64,000 bases of DNA from positions 62,001-126,000 of the forward strand of contig NZ_JAMFTN010000024.1 in the NCBI RefSeq assembly GCF_023922585.1. The letters run 5' to 3'. The position numbers and the translations under genes were made by a program. Each line of letters starts with the position of its first letter. The first letter of the stretch is position 1. The DNA is from Aliidiomarina quisquiliarum. GTDB taxonomy: Bacteria; Pseudomonadota; Gammaproteobacteria; Enterobacterales; Alteromonadaceae. This document shows positions 17,949 to 26,425 of this stretch, piece after piece. A model generated the notes under the pieces. The model had not been told where the DNA came from and ran no database searches. It worked only from the letters and a program-made list of their open reading frames with translations.

Positions 17949-19493
17949 CTACAACAACCACTCCACCGGCAGCCAGCCAATCACCGTTAAACCGATATTG
18001 CGCCAAAAGGAACTGCCTGGCTCTGTAGTTATGGGTGGGTTGCTTGGGGCTTCAGGCTCTAGCCATACTAACTTGCCATCGCGCAGCTCTACTTTCCATG
18101 CGGTACCACTTAGGCCGGCATCGAAGGTGTCGTGTACGCCTTGTGCCAATGCGGGGCTGTCGATAAGCAAGCCCATTTCCGTATTCAAACGTGCTGAGCG
18201 TGGGTCAAAGTTAAAAGAGCCAACAAATATTTTCTCGCCGTCGATAGCGAAGGCTTTGGCATGTAAGCTGGCCCCTGACGAGCCAAATGGCCCAAGCTTG
18301 CTGCTCACCAGATCAGGCGACACTTGCCTGCGCAGTTCATATAATTCTACCCCACCTTGCAGTAATTTTTTTCTCCGTTTCGCATAACCAGCGTGCACAG
18401 GTAGCACGTCGGTTGCTTCAAGCGCATTGGTTAACATACGAACTTGAATGCCACGCTGTTCTATGGTTGTGAAGGCTTCAACACCTTCGGCACCGGGAAC
18501 AAAGTAAGCTGAAATACCATCGAAGGTGTGTTGTATTTCTCCTACGGCTTCTAGTAAGTGGCCTGTTAGCAGATCTTTCCGAGCAACAGCTCCCTGCCCT
18601 TTTGCGGGACTGTCGCTCACCAAGGTCGCATCGGTCCATTCTAGTTGAAGCGTACCTGCGATTAATTCACTGATCAGCTCTGAATTAGCCAACAACTCAC
18701 GGTATTCACGCATTTGTTCAGTATTTTGGTATTTTTCTAAACCACTTATTATCGGGTTGGTTTTTTGCTCTCGCTGGCGAATTATTTGTTCTGCTGGATA
18801 TGCCGACGGGCTGTTCCAATATAAATCAAAATCAGCCGTTACCTCTGGCACTACTTCACCTGCAACTAACACGTCTAAGTCGACAAACAAGGCTGTTTTA
18901 CCCGTTCCAAAATATTCGTCGCCTACGTTACGCCCACCTAAAATGCTGGCATGGCCGTCTACGGTAAAGCTTTTATTATGCATACGGCGGTTTAAGCGAA
19001 AGAAGTCGTAGGTAAACGCTAGGGGTTTAAAACGGCGTATAACAAAAGGGTTCCATAACCGCACTTGCACATTCGGATGGCTTTGTAACGAGGCAATTTC
19101 TGGGTCGAGGCCACCGGTACCATGATCGTCGAGCAATAAACGCACTTTTACGCCACGGTTTGCTGCCCGCTGTAGGCGTTCAAGTAACAAGTGCCCGGTT
19201 AAGTCTGAGCGCCAAATATAATATTGGCTGTCAATCGAGGTGGTGGCCACATCGGCCAGCAGCATACGCGCGGCAAAAGCATCGGCCCCATGCATAAGCG
19301 GCACAACCCCCGTTAAACCTGGATGTTCAGCCTTCATGGCGGTTGCTGCATCAGCTAAACGACCTTCTGTGGCAGGCGCTAACGCAACTGAATGTTCACC
19401 TGTATTCGTTGCTAATCCCAAACTGCAGCCGCTCACTAAAAGGATAAAAAAAACAGATAAAATACGAATCACGACCAGGTTATCTCTTTCCAC
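17949..19493 (-). CDS. Phospholipase D-like lipoprotein, ClsC/YmdC-type cardiolipin synthase
   Basis: The 514-residue product has a lipoprotein signal (FFILLVSGC, lipobox Cys about residue 23). It carries two HKD motifs: MHNKSFTVDG followed by GGRNVGDEYFG, and LHAKAFAIDGEKIFVGSFNFDPRS. This is the PLD-superfamily layout of ClsC-type cardiolipin synthases, which join phosphatidylethanolamine and phosphatidylglycerol. ClsC often works with YmdB, which I do not see here. The start (GTG at 19493) is uncertain: no clear Shine-Dalgarno is visible, and a GTG at 19472 would also keep the signal peptide. Confidence 0.82.
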   Translation of the reverse strand: MERDNLVVIRILSVFFILLVSGCSLGLATNTGEHSVALAPATEGRLADAATAMKAEHPGLTGVVPLMHGADAFAARMLLADVATTSIDSQYYIWRSDLTGHLLLERLQRAANRGVKVRLLLDDHGTGGLDPEIASLQSHPNVQVRLWNPFVIRRFKPLAFTYDFFRLNRRMHNKSFTVDGHASILGGRNVGDEYFGTGKTALFVDLDVLVAGEVVPEVTADFDLYWNSPSAYPAEQIIRQREQKTNPIISGLEKYQNTEQMREYRELLANSELISELIAGTLQLEWTDATLVSDSPAKGQGAVARKDLLTGHLLEAVGEIQHTFDGISAYFVPGAEGVEAFTTIEQRGIQVRMLTNALEATDVLPVHAGYAKRRKKLLQGGVELYELRRQVSPDLVSSKLGPFGSSGASLHAKAFAIDGEKIFVGSFNFDPRSARLNTEMGLLIDSPALAQGVHDTFDAGLSGTAWKVELRDGKLVWLEPEAPSNPPITTEPGSSFWRNIGLTVIGWLPVEWLL

Positions 19494-19531
19494 ATGTATA
19501 TTGGCCAGAAGTGTAGCACCCTCGCCATACC

Positions 19532-20122
19532 TTATTCAGTGCTTTCTGCTAATAAGCTGGCAACTCGCTCTCGTAATTTAGGCAGGGCTTCGGCGACAAA
19601 CCAAGGGTTTTTCTTTAGCCAAATATTATTACGCGGGCTAGGGTGCGGTAATGGCATGATTAAAGGCCAATGGGCTCGCCAGTTCGCCACTACTTCCGTT
19701 ACTTTTTTGCTTTCATTGGGTAGGTGGTACGCCATAGCATATTTGCCGATAACAAGAGTAAGTTGAATGTTTTCCAGCGACTCTAATAAAGCAGCGCGCC
19801 ATTTAGGAGCACATTCTGGCCGTGGAGGTAAGTCGCCAGATTTGCCTTTACCTGGGTAGCAAAACCCCATGGGTAAGATGGCAATTTTTTTCTCATCATA
19901 AAAGGTCTCTTTTGAAACCCCTAACCATTCCCGTAACCGATCACCACTGGCGTCGTTAAAAGGAATTCCTGTTTCATGTACTTTTAACCCTGGGGCTTGG
20001 CCGGCTATAAGAATACGCGACTGCTCATGGAGCTGAATGATAGGCCGTGGGCCTAGCGGCAAAAAGTCTTTACAAATGGTACATTGCCGCACGTCGCGAG
20101 CAAGCGTATTCACACCAGCCAT
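19532..20122 (-). CDS. Uracil-DNA glycosylase superfamily protein with Fe-S ligands
   Basis: The 195-odd-residue product has a glycosylase motif 1 region (GQAPGLKVHETGIPFND) and motif 2 HPSPRN. Four cysteines are spaced as in the [4Fe-4S] family-4 enzymes: C14-X2-C17 (CTIC) and, in the middle, C-X15-C (FCYPGKG to PECAPKW). It is shorter than classical Ung and lacks Ung's GQDPYH. It probably excises uracil or other deaminated bases, but the substrate is not readable from the sequence. It lies downstream of the chemoreceptor gene and upstream of the phospholipase D gene on the same strand. Confidence 0.8.
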   Translation of the reverse strand: MAGVNTLARDVRQCTICKDFLPLGPRPIIQLHEQSRILIAGQAPGLKVHETGIPFNDASGDRLREWLGVSKETFYDEKKIAILPMGFCYPGKGKSGDLPPRPECAPKWRAALLESLENIQLTLVIGKYAMAYHLPNESKKVTEVVANWRAHWPLIMPLPHPSPRNNIWLKKNPWFVAEALPKLRERVASLLAESTE

Positions 20123-20160
20123 TAGATTACCCCTTATTGAAGAGTTAACTTTCTAAATGT

Positions 20161-20289
20161 TTATCCCCTACATATTTGAGAGTTTTTACCACGTGCGTCG
20201 TCGAAGGCAGCATTCCAATGTTTGTGTGTATCGCCAAAACGAACAATCGCAATATCACTTTGCTCATCATCCTTATGACTCGTAACTAT
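20161..20289 (-). pseudogene. Start-less coding-like remnant downstream of the chemoreceptor
   Basis: About 40 open codons on the minus strand end at the TAA at 20163-20161. They encode DEQSDIAIVRFGDTHKHWN followed by AAFDDARGKNSQICRG. Codon choice resembles neighbouring genes (GAT, CGT, GGC, GCC, GAC), but I see no ATG/GTG/TTG start before the upstream in-frame stop. I do not recognise the family. It may be the tail of a decayed gene, or chance. Confidence 0.3.
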
Positions 20290-21911
20290 TATTCTAGCTT
20301 AAAATAAGCCACTTGCTGACGTAGTTGCTCACCAAGCTTAGCCAGTTCGGCTGTTGCGATAGTCGTTTGCTCTGCCCCTGCACTTACCTGCTCACTGGCG
20401 TCACTAATACCTGTAACGTTGCGGTTTATTTCATCGGCGACCACGGACTGCTCTTCTGCCGCATTCGCAATACTTGTGTTCATGTCATTAATTTCAGTGA
20501 CCGCTTTGGTAATAAGCTCTAATACTTGCTGCGCTTCTTCTGCTAAAGCCACCGTGGTTTGTGCTTGGTCACGACTTTGAGTCATAACCCCTGTTACCGA
20601 TTGGGTGGCCGTATGCAACTCAGTAATCATAGTCGAAACTTGTTGGGTGGCTTGCTGGGTTCGATGCGCTAAGTTTCGAACTTCATCCGCTACCACCGAA
20701 AAGCCACGCCCTTGTTCCCCTGCTCTAGCCGCTTCAATCGCCGCATTTAAGGCCAGTAAGTTGGTTTGTTCCGCAATACCATCAATAACCTCAAGAATAC
20801 CGCTAATCCGGTCACTACTATCGTTCACTTGGTCCATCGATGTAACAGCCACTTGCACGCGTTCTGCCAAGTTTGAAATTGCTTGCTTGGTGTCTACCAC
20901 AATACGGTTACCTCGACGTGCTTCCTCGTCGGCTTCACGTGCCGCAGAAGATGCTAACAGCGCATTTTGCGCCACATTTTGTACCGTTGCTGTCATCTCA
21001 TTCATGGCTGTAGCTACCTGCTCAGTTTCATCGCGTTGCGTTTGAATGGCGTGTTCTGACTGCGAGGTAATATTAGCCACTTGTTCGGCTGCCGCCGCGA
21101 GCTGTAAGGTAGAGTCTCGCACCTCAATAATGATGCTCTGCACTCTTTCGATAAACATATTGATAGCCACCGACATATCCGTGACTTCATCATGGTTGCT
21201 TACGTCTAAGCGCCAAGTTAAGTCAGCATCGTCAACAGCAAGATCGTGTAAATGCTCACGAGTGGTTTGAATGCGAACTAGAATAGATCGAGTAATATAG
21301 AAGTTAATGAAAACAGCAGCCAGAATAGCCAAAACACCAATAATAAGACCCATTGCATAGGTATTAGTGGTTACATTTTGAGCCTTTTCTTTTGCCACTT
21401 CAGCAAGTTCTCGCTCGCGTTGTAGCATACTGTCAATCGCTAAGCGTATGTCTCGCCAGGCCGGGTTTTCTATATCGGCTAATAGTTTTGCAGCTTCTTC
21501 GCCTTTACCTTGTTCCGATAGTTCCAACACCCGGTGCCGCGCTTGCACAACCGTGCCCCATTGCTTCTCTATGGTGTTAATTTCTGTGCTGTTATTAATG
21601 CCAACACCCGTTTCACGGATGGTGACAAAGGCGTCATTAAATAACTCATTTGCCTTTGCAACAACCCCAGCGGTCATTTGCAAATTAGGATTAAATATTT
21701 TATTTCGTGCTGCAACCCCAGCTAAAAGGCCCTCGCCGTACATTGTGTTCAGTGCCCCCATGCGCACTTGGTTGACCTGCAAATACTGCTCAAAACTATT
21801 ACTAATTGAGCGTACACCATTTAAGGTAAACCCAAGCGCCAACATAATCAGCAATACAGTTAAAATAATAGAGCTAATCATGCGAGATTTAATTGTTGCG
21901 AGAAACGCCAT
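20289..21911 (-). CDS. Methyl-accepting chemotaxis protein
   Basis: Inner-membrane chemoreceptor of 540 residues. It has TM1 near residues 10-30, a periplasmic four-helix-bundle-type sensor of about 150 residues, TM2 near 185-205 ([19 protein letters not shown]), a HAMP domain, and the signalling hairpin with the conserved tip [20 protein letters not shown] followed by [15 protein letters not shown] chose the ATG at 21911, preceded by GGAGG 5 nt upstream; an upstream extension of 20 residues has no support. The ligand is unknown. It is a single gene with no other chemotaxis gene nearby. Confidence 0.93.
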   Translation of the reverse strand: MAFLATIKSRMISSIILTVLLIMLALGFTLNGVRSISNSFEQYLQVNQVRMGALNTMYGEGLLAGVAARNKIFNPNLQMTAGVVAKANELFNDAFVTIRETGVGINNSTEINTIEKQWGTVVQARHRVLELSEQGKGEEAAKLLADIENPAWRDIRLAIDSMLQRERELAEVAKEKAQNVTTNTYAMGLIIGVLAILAAVFINFYITRSILVRIQTTREHLHDLAVDDADLTWRLDVSNHDEVTDMSVAINMFIERVQSIIIEVRDSTLQLAAAAEQVANITSQSEHAIQTQRDETEQVATAMNEMTATVQNVAQNALLASSAAREADEEARRGNRIVVDTKQAISNLAERVQVAVTSMDQVNDSSDRISGILEVIDGIAEQTNLLALNAAIEAARAGEQGRGFSVVADEVRNLAHRTQQATQQVSTMITELHTATQSVTGVMTQSRDQAQTTVALAEEAQQVLELITKAVTEINDMNTSIANAAEEQSVVADEINRNVTGISDASEQVSAGAEQTTIATAELAKLGEQLRQQVAYFKLE

Positions 21912-22052
21912 AGAGCCTCCAAGCAGCGTTCGAATATGGAACGTTCTGCATAAATAAAGAAATGTAGCCAAAACATGGGCTGCAGACTTTGTAACCTAAT
22001 AACCACTTACATGAGTATGTAACGGCCAATCCTAATAAAATTTTACCACAAA

Positions 22053-22077
22053 AAAGCCCAGCGCTAAGCTGGGCTTT
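22053..22077 (-). terminator. Intrinsic terminator of tmm
   Basis: A 10-bp stem (AAAGCCCAGC/GCTGGGCTTT, loop GCTAA) that on the minus strand runs into TTTTTTG just beyond the tmm stop. It separates tmm from the chemoreceptor gene. Confidence 0.88.
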
Positions 22078-22101
22078 GTCATCATTGCTCTTTATCTTTT
22101 C

Positions 22102-23475
22102 TTAATCAACAGTTGCTTCAACAAAGTCTAACGACATAAAGCTTTCTAGTGAGTCGTCTTTAATTTCTAGCCAAGGCGCTGGTAACTCCGTTGCCATGGT
22201 ATTAGTCATCGTCGACGCATAGGTTTTTTCTCTAAAGCCCATAATGTCTTCTTCTTTGTCACGTAACCACTGTTTAAACAGCTCACCCTGTGCTTTTACT
22301 GGGAAGTCTGGATAATCAATGGTTGCTAACAAGTCGAGTATGTAGTCGGCCTGAAAGTCGATATTTTGGTCATCTGAGCCGTCGAGAGCCTGATGGCGGT
22401 CTTGCCAAATTTTCATATCGGCCAAGCGCTCTTCAGCGTTAGGTATAGCTTTATCACCTAAAATAACATCACGAGCATACCACGCTTGTACGTCAAGTTT
22501 ATTAAAGGTGTAATACTGATCATGCATACCTAAGTAAATCATTTTTGGGTTGTCGTGGAAGAAAATCCCTTTATATAAATGCTCAGGGTACATGCAATTA
22601 TGCGTATCGAGGCGCAGCTCGTCTGGTAAAAACGGAAAGTGGAATAAATAACCAGTACACATCATTATTGCGTCGAAGGCTTTGCTGGTACCGTCTTTAA
22701 AATAAGCGACATTACCTTCGAAATGGGTAACTAATGGCCGCTCTTCCATGTTATCTGGCCAGTCATAACCAATCGGTTCACTGCGGTAGCTTATGGTAAT
22801 CGACTTTGCGCCATATTTATAACACTGCGAAGCAATATCTTCAGCGGAATAACTAGAGCCGATCATTAGTACGTCTTTATTTTCAAACTCTAGTGCGTCG
22901 CGGAAATCATGGGCGTGTAAAACTCGGCCTGGGAAGTCTTCAACGCCTTTAAAGTAAGGCATGTTAGGGGTAGAAAAATGCCCCGTGGCAACCACCACAT
23001 AGTCAAATATGTCGGTTTCTTGCTCACCAGTTTTATGATTCATTACCGTAACGGTGAATTTTTCAGTGGCGTCGTCGTACTCAACCCAACGCACTGGGCA
23101 TTCAAAGCGAATGTACTTTTTAATGGCTTCTTCGTCGATACGACCAAGAATGTAGTCTTTTAAAACCGCACGGGGGGGATAAGAAGGAATAGCGCGGCCA
23201 AAATGTTCGTCAAACGTATAGTCAGCAAACTCTAAACACTCTTTGGGGCCATTAGACCATAAATAACGATACATACTGCCGTGTACTGGCTCACCATTCT
23301 TGTCGAGCCCTGTACGCCATGTGTAATTCCACATGCCGCCGATGTCGTTTTGCTTTTCATAACAAATAATTTCTGGAAGGTTTTTATTTCCAGCTAAACG
23401 AGCTGCTTCAAAGGCTCTTAGCTGTGCTAACCCACTAGGCCCTCCGCCTAATATGGCTATTTTTTTGTTTAACAA
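22102..23475 (-). CDS. tmm: Trimethylamine monooxygenase (bacterial FMO)
   Basis: NADPH- and FAD-dependent N-oxygenation of trimethylamine to TMAO. The 457-residue product matches the Methylocella/marine Tmm pattern as I remember it: FAD motif GGGPSG (residues 10-15), WNYTWRTGLDKNGEPVH, MYRYLWSNGPKECLEFADYT, the FMO signature FPGRVLHAHDF, NADPH motif GSSYSAED, and a long conserved C-terminal MTFR-like IMGFREKTY. The start is TTG at 23475: GAGGAG lies exactly 6 nt upstream, while the nearby out-of-frame ATG at 23480 is only 1 nt from it. A near-consensus promoter precedes the gene and a terminator follows. Confidence 0.92.
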   Translation of the reverse strand: MLNKKIAILGGGPSGLAQLRAFEAARLAGNKNLPEIICYEKQNDIGGMWNYTWRTGLDKNGEPVHGSMYRYLWSNGPKECLEFADYTFDEHFGRAIPSYPPRAVLKDYILGRIDEEAIKKYIRFECPVRWVEYDDATEKFTVTVMNHKTGEQETDIFDYVVVATGHFSTPNMPYFKGVEDFPGRVLHAHDFRDALEFENKDVLMIGSSYSAEDIASQCYKYGAKSITISYRSEPIGYDWPDNMEERPLVTHFEGNVAYFKDGTSKAFDAIMMCTGYLFHFPFLPDELRLDTHNCMYPEHLYKGIFFHDNPKMIYLGMHDQYYTFNKLDVQAWYARDVILGDKAIPNAEERLADMKIWQDRHQALDGSDDQNIDFQADYILDLLATIDYPDFPVKAQGELFKQWLRDKEEDIMGFREKTYASTMTNTMATELPAPWLEIKDDSLESFMSLDFVEATVD

Positions 23476-23507
23476 AACATTCTCCTCTGTGGCACAAAAA
23501 CGCGTAA

Positions 23508-23536
23508 ATTATACACTGTTTACACTTTATTATCAA
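23508..23536 (-). promoter_or_regulatory. Sigma-70 promoter of tmm
   Basis: On the minus strand, TTGATA (23536-23531), a 17-nt spacer, then TATAAT (23513-23508). The implied start near 23501 gives a leader of about 26 nt with GAGGAG before the TTG start. This is the best-looking promoter in the window. Confidence 0.8.
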
Positions 23537-23657
23537 AAGGTTGCAATAAGCACTTAAAACTCATGGCTATCGCTCACTACTTGGTTAACTATATAAACAA
23601 GGTAATACTGCAAAATATATAGCTATCATATTAAAACTATGGAGTAATAATGCCGCT

Positions 23658-24107
23658 ATGAACAATATTCAATTAAACACTGCGGTGGTAGCCGGGGTGG
23701 TGTTAGCCAAGCTTAATGGCAACACTAAAATGCTGCTATTAAAGCGTCATAAAGACCAATTTTGGAGCCATGTAAGTGGCCGCATCGAAGCTAATGAAAC
23801 TGCTTGGCAAGCCTTTAACCGAGAGTTAACAGAAGAAACCGGTTGTATTCCCAGCGCTCTTTATTCCGCCGATTATATTGAACAGTTTTACGACATTCCT
23901 ACTAACAGCATTATCTTGGTGCCTGTCTTTGTGGCTTATCTGCCAGAGCCTAGCGAAGTCATGCTAAACAAAGAGCACAGCCAATACCGTTGGTGCTGCC
24001 TTAATGAGGCCAAGTCTTTAACCCCTTTTCCCAATCAACACGCAGCCTATAGTCACGTATGGGATAATTTTGTTGTTCGTTCACCTTCTAAACACCTAAA
24101 AATTTAA
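23658..24107 (+). CDS. Nudix hydrolase
   Basis: The 149-residue product has a complete Nudix box (GX5EX7REUXEEXGU) in GRIEANETAWQAFNRELTEE followed by TG. Flanking strands AGVVLAKLNGNTKMLLLKRHKDQFWSHVSG (read in pieces) and a C-terminal YRWCCLNEA resemble NudB-type dATP/dihydroneopterin-triphosphate pyrophosphohydrolases. The substrate cannot be assigned. It is divergent from tmm across 182 nt and convergent with the symporter small subunit. Confidence 0.82.
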   Translation: MNNIQLNTAVVAGVVLAKLNGNTKMLLLKRHKDQFWSHVSGRIEANETAWQAFNRELTEETGCIPSALYSADYIEQFYDIPTNSIILVPVFVAYLPEPSEVMLNKEHSQYRWCCLNEAKSLTPFPNQHAAYSHVWDNFVVRSPSKHLKI

Positions 24108-24117
24108 TATGGCGAAT

Positions 24118-24145
24118 AAAAAAAGGGCACATTAGCGCCCCTTTT
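24118..24145 (-). terminator. Bidirectional terminator between Nudix and symporter genes
   Basis: On the minus strand, stem GGGCGC/GTGCCC (one G-T wobble) with loop TAAT, flanked by A4 and a run of seven T's. It ends the symporter operon and can also serve the Nudix gene, since the plus strand reads CCCCTTTT. Confidence 0.72.
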
Positions 24146-24168
24146 CTCTTTAAGTTTTTTGCTTGTTG

Positions 24169-24300
24169 CTATACAAGCGACTTGCCACTTTTCTTAGCTG
24201 CTTTGATGTCAATTACTAAACTAACACACAAAGTTAGAAATACACCGGTAGCAATAACCGGCCAAATTAATACGTACACTGTAAGCCAGAAGGATGACAT
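24169..24300 (-). CDS. Putative transporter small subunit (43 aa, one membrane helix)
   Basis: Too short for routine ORF calling. It starts MSSFWLTVYVLIWPVIATGV, continues through a single hydrophobic helix to a basic tail IKAAKKSGKSLV, and ends in TAG. The ATG overlaps the symporter stop as TAATG, and GGAG lies 8 nt upstream inside the last symporter codons, so it is translationally coupled. The pattern (FxLTVYVLIWPV, then a charged tail) matches the short 'putative transporter small subunit' proteins encoded after some sodium:solute symporters. It probably assembles with or stabilises the symporter. Confidence 0.78.
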   Translation of the reverse strand: MSSFWLTVYVLIWPVIATGVFLTLCVSLVIDIKAAKKSGKSLV

Positions 24301-25946
24301 TATAAATTCTCCATTGACTGTGGTTGTTCTGAATGAAACTCGACAACCTTTTCATCGATTGTTTTAAATTCAAAGGGTGGTTGTTTGCTCAATAAGGTAA
24401 GTACTGTACATATCAATGCACTTGCGCCATAAGCTGTAAGCGAACTAAGCAGTACTATATAGTCGCGTAAGAAGCCAATGCTATAGAATGACAGAGCAAT
24501 ACCAAAAATACCGCCTATAACCAAACCGGCGCGCTGACCAAAGAAACCAAAGCTCATCAAGCCAATAACCACTGCAGCACCAATTGTTGCTAGTACTTCA
24601 AATGCTAAGGCAGTAAAGCCAACTATTTCAAACAACTGAAAGCGAGCGATAATAAACATTACGAAAGCTACAATAACTGACACTGTAAAGGCCTGGTTGG
24701 TTACCCTATTCCAATACAAACTAGCAATAACCGGGAACACAATAGCGCCCCATAGGGCCCCAACAAAAATTAACATCGACAATATGTCTAGTTTCAAGCT
24801 TGCAAAAACAACCCCCAATAATGTGGCCGTAACCATGGTTAAACGCCCTACCCATACCATAGTGGTTGGGTTCGGTCGGTTTTTACTAATTTGTTTACCA
24901 TAAACGTCGGCCATAATAATCGACGACAAAGCCGATAAATCAGAGTCGGCCGTGGACGATAGTGAGCCAATGATCATGACAAATAAAAGCCCCACCATTA
25001 CTGGTGACAAATAGGTAGCAGCCATTTGCGGAATTAAGTTGTTTAGGTCGCCGTCGATGGGTTCTACGCCAGCTAGCAGTGCCAACAACCCCAGCATACC
25101 TAAGCCAATAACAATAGAACCGTAGCCTATTGTAGCCGTTATAAAACTAGGTTTAATAAGATCTTCTCGTACCGCAAACAAACGCTGAGCAATAGTTTGG
25201 TTACCAATAGCATAGGCCAGTACCGCCACAAAGAATGGCGCCCCCTGTTCTAAAATTGCCGTAGGTGAATAAAAACTTGCCTGTTCAGGCGTTAGGTTTA
25301 CCATGCCCACTTCAAATAGCTCTGGCCCACCTAACTTAAAGAAAATAACCGGAATAATAATTACCGCCGCAACCACCATGGCAATAAGCTGGCCGAAGTC
25401 GGTAAATACCGATGAGCGAAAGCCCGACCAGAAGGTATAAGACAACACCCCTACGCCTGCAATCATAACTCCTTGCACAAAGGTTAGTGGCGACAAAATA
25501 CTGACCAAGGCCCCTGCAGCGGTAAAATTCACCATTAAACTAATAATACTTCCGACCACGTTCGAGCCAGCCAACATCATTTGGCTGGCACTGCCGTGGC
25601 GGGCGTGCATAATTTCTGCCAATGTATGGGCATCTGGAGCTAGCTTGCGGAAACGCCGCCCAAAGGGATAAATAAACAAAATCATTAAGGCGCCCCACAG
25701 TCCATAGTGAATTGCACCCGACAAGCCATATTTATAACCTGAGCTTGCCGCCGCATAAAACGACGCTGCCCAAATCCAAGTAGCTGTCATACTAGCTGCT
25801 GACATGCTGTAACCAACCGAGCCACTTGAAACCATGTAGCTGTCAGCGTTTTCTTGGCGTTGGCCTATTTGTAAGGTAAATAGAAAAGTTATGCCATAAA
25901 ATCCGAGCAGGATTAATAGCGCACTTGTGGTTGAAAATTGAAACAT
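24300..25946 (-). CDS. Sodium:solute symporter (SSS family)
   Basis: The 548-residue inner-membrane protein has about 13-15 membrane segments with SSS features: N-terminal QENADSYMVSSGSVGYSMSA, TATWIWAASFYAAAS, LAEIMHARHG, and the Na+-site region IGSLSSTADSDLSALSS. The overall look is closer to the Dur3/PutP branch than to panthothenate or glucose carriers, but the substrate is not readable. I chose the ATG at 25946, with GGAG 8 nt upstream; the 18-residue upstream extension lacks support. tmm lies two genes away, so an amine or nitrogen-rich solute is possible, but this is only an inference from proximity. Confidence 0.82.
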   Translation of the reverse strand: MFQFSTTSALLILLGFYGITFLFTLQIGQRQENADSYMVSSGSVGYSMSAASMTATWIWAASFYAAASSGYKYGLSGAIHYGLWGALMILFIYPFGRRFRKLAPDAHTLAEIMHARHGSASQMMLAGSNVVGSIISLMVNFTAAGALVSILSPLTFVQGVMIAGVGVLSYTFWSGFRSSVFTDFGQLIAMVVAAVIIIPVIFFKLGGPELFEVGMVNLTPEQASFYSPTAILEQGAPFFVAVLAYAIGNQTIAQRLFAVREDLIKPSFITATIGYGSIVIGLGMLGLLALLAGVEPIDGDLNNLIPQMAATYLSPVMVGLLFVMIIGSLSSTADSDLSALSSIIMADVYGKQISKNRPNPTTMVWVGRLTMVTATLLGVVFASLKLDILSMLIFVGALWGAIVFPVIASLYWNRVTNQAFTVSVIVAFVMFIIARFQLFEIVGFTALAFEVLATIGAAVVIGLMSFGFFGQRAGLVIGGIFGIALSFYSIGFLRDYIVLLSSLTAYGASALICTVLTLLSKQPPFEFKTIDEKVVEFHSEQPQSMENL

Positions 25947-26425
25947 GCTCACTCCTAAACTACCGCTTATGTTCCTTGATAGCGTTAACTGAAAGTTCAC
26001 AGCTTAAGACTTTAGCTGAACGCTAAAAGCATGCGGTAAAATTGACAGTGTCTATTTATAGAAGCGGGTAAGGCTTTTATCATTACTTGTGTTTATAAAT
26101 AGAAACTAAAAAACACTCATAATATGCAACAATTGTAAACATTTTTTATTGGCTGCAGCCTGTTAATAAAAGTGCAACTCAATGTTCAGTTAGCAATAGC
26201 ACATGAGTACTGGTACGTTGCCGCACCAACCGAGGTAAAGGTATGGTGCTTGTTTGGTCAACGTTTCAAAGATAGACCACCATAACACTAATGTCTGTAA
26301 TGTGGCAAAAAAGCGCCTTAAGTTAGCTTGATATATGGAACTGCTTGCTATATTCGCTTCGCCTTAGCTGCACACTGTATACTGTTAGTATTAGCTAGCA
26401 AATAATTTGTTCTTAGGAGTTACTT
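25947..26425. other. 479-nt intergenic region between symporter and copA
   Basis: Contains divergent promoters for the symporter and copA that I cannot pin down. The only structure I see is a pair of perfect 10-nt inverted arms (26051-26060 and 26094-26103). No ORF with coding character is evident, and I found no CueR-type dyad with an elongated spacer before copA. Confidence 0.5.
26051..26103. repeat. Spaced inverted repeat TCTATTTATA/TATAAATAGA
   Basis: Perfect 10-nt arms separated by 33 nt, about 105-157 nt upstream of the symporter start. Arm centres are about 43 nt apart, close to four helical turns. It could be a paired operator; it has no T-tract and is too widely spaced for a terminator. 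Confidence 0.4.

Noticed and set aside
20158-20270. Alternative minus-strand ORF starting MSKVILRLFVLAIHTN, about 40 codons, after the chemoreceptor
   Set aside because: It uses ATA, CGA and TTG codons unlike neighbouring genes; the start-less frame over the same DNA looks more like real coding sequence.
26280-26425. CueR-type operator and elongated promoter spacer upstream of copA
   Set aside because: I looked for a dyad with a 19-20 nt spacer between -35 and -10 elements and found none that was convincing.
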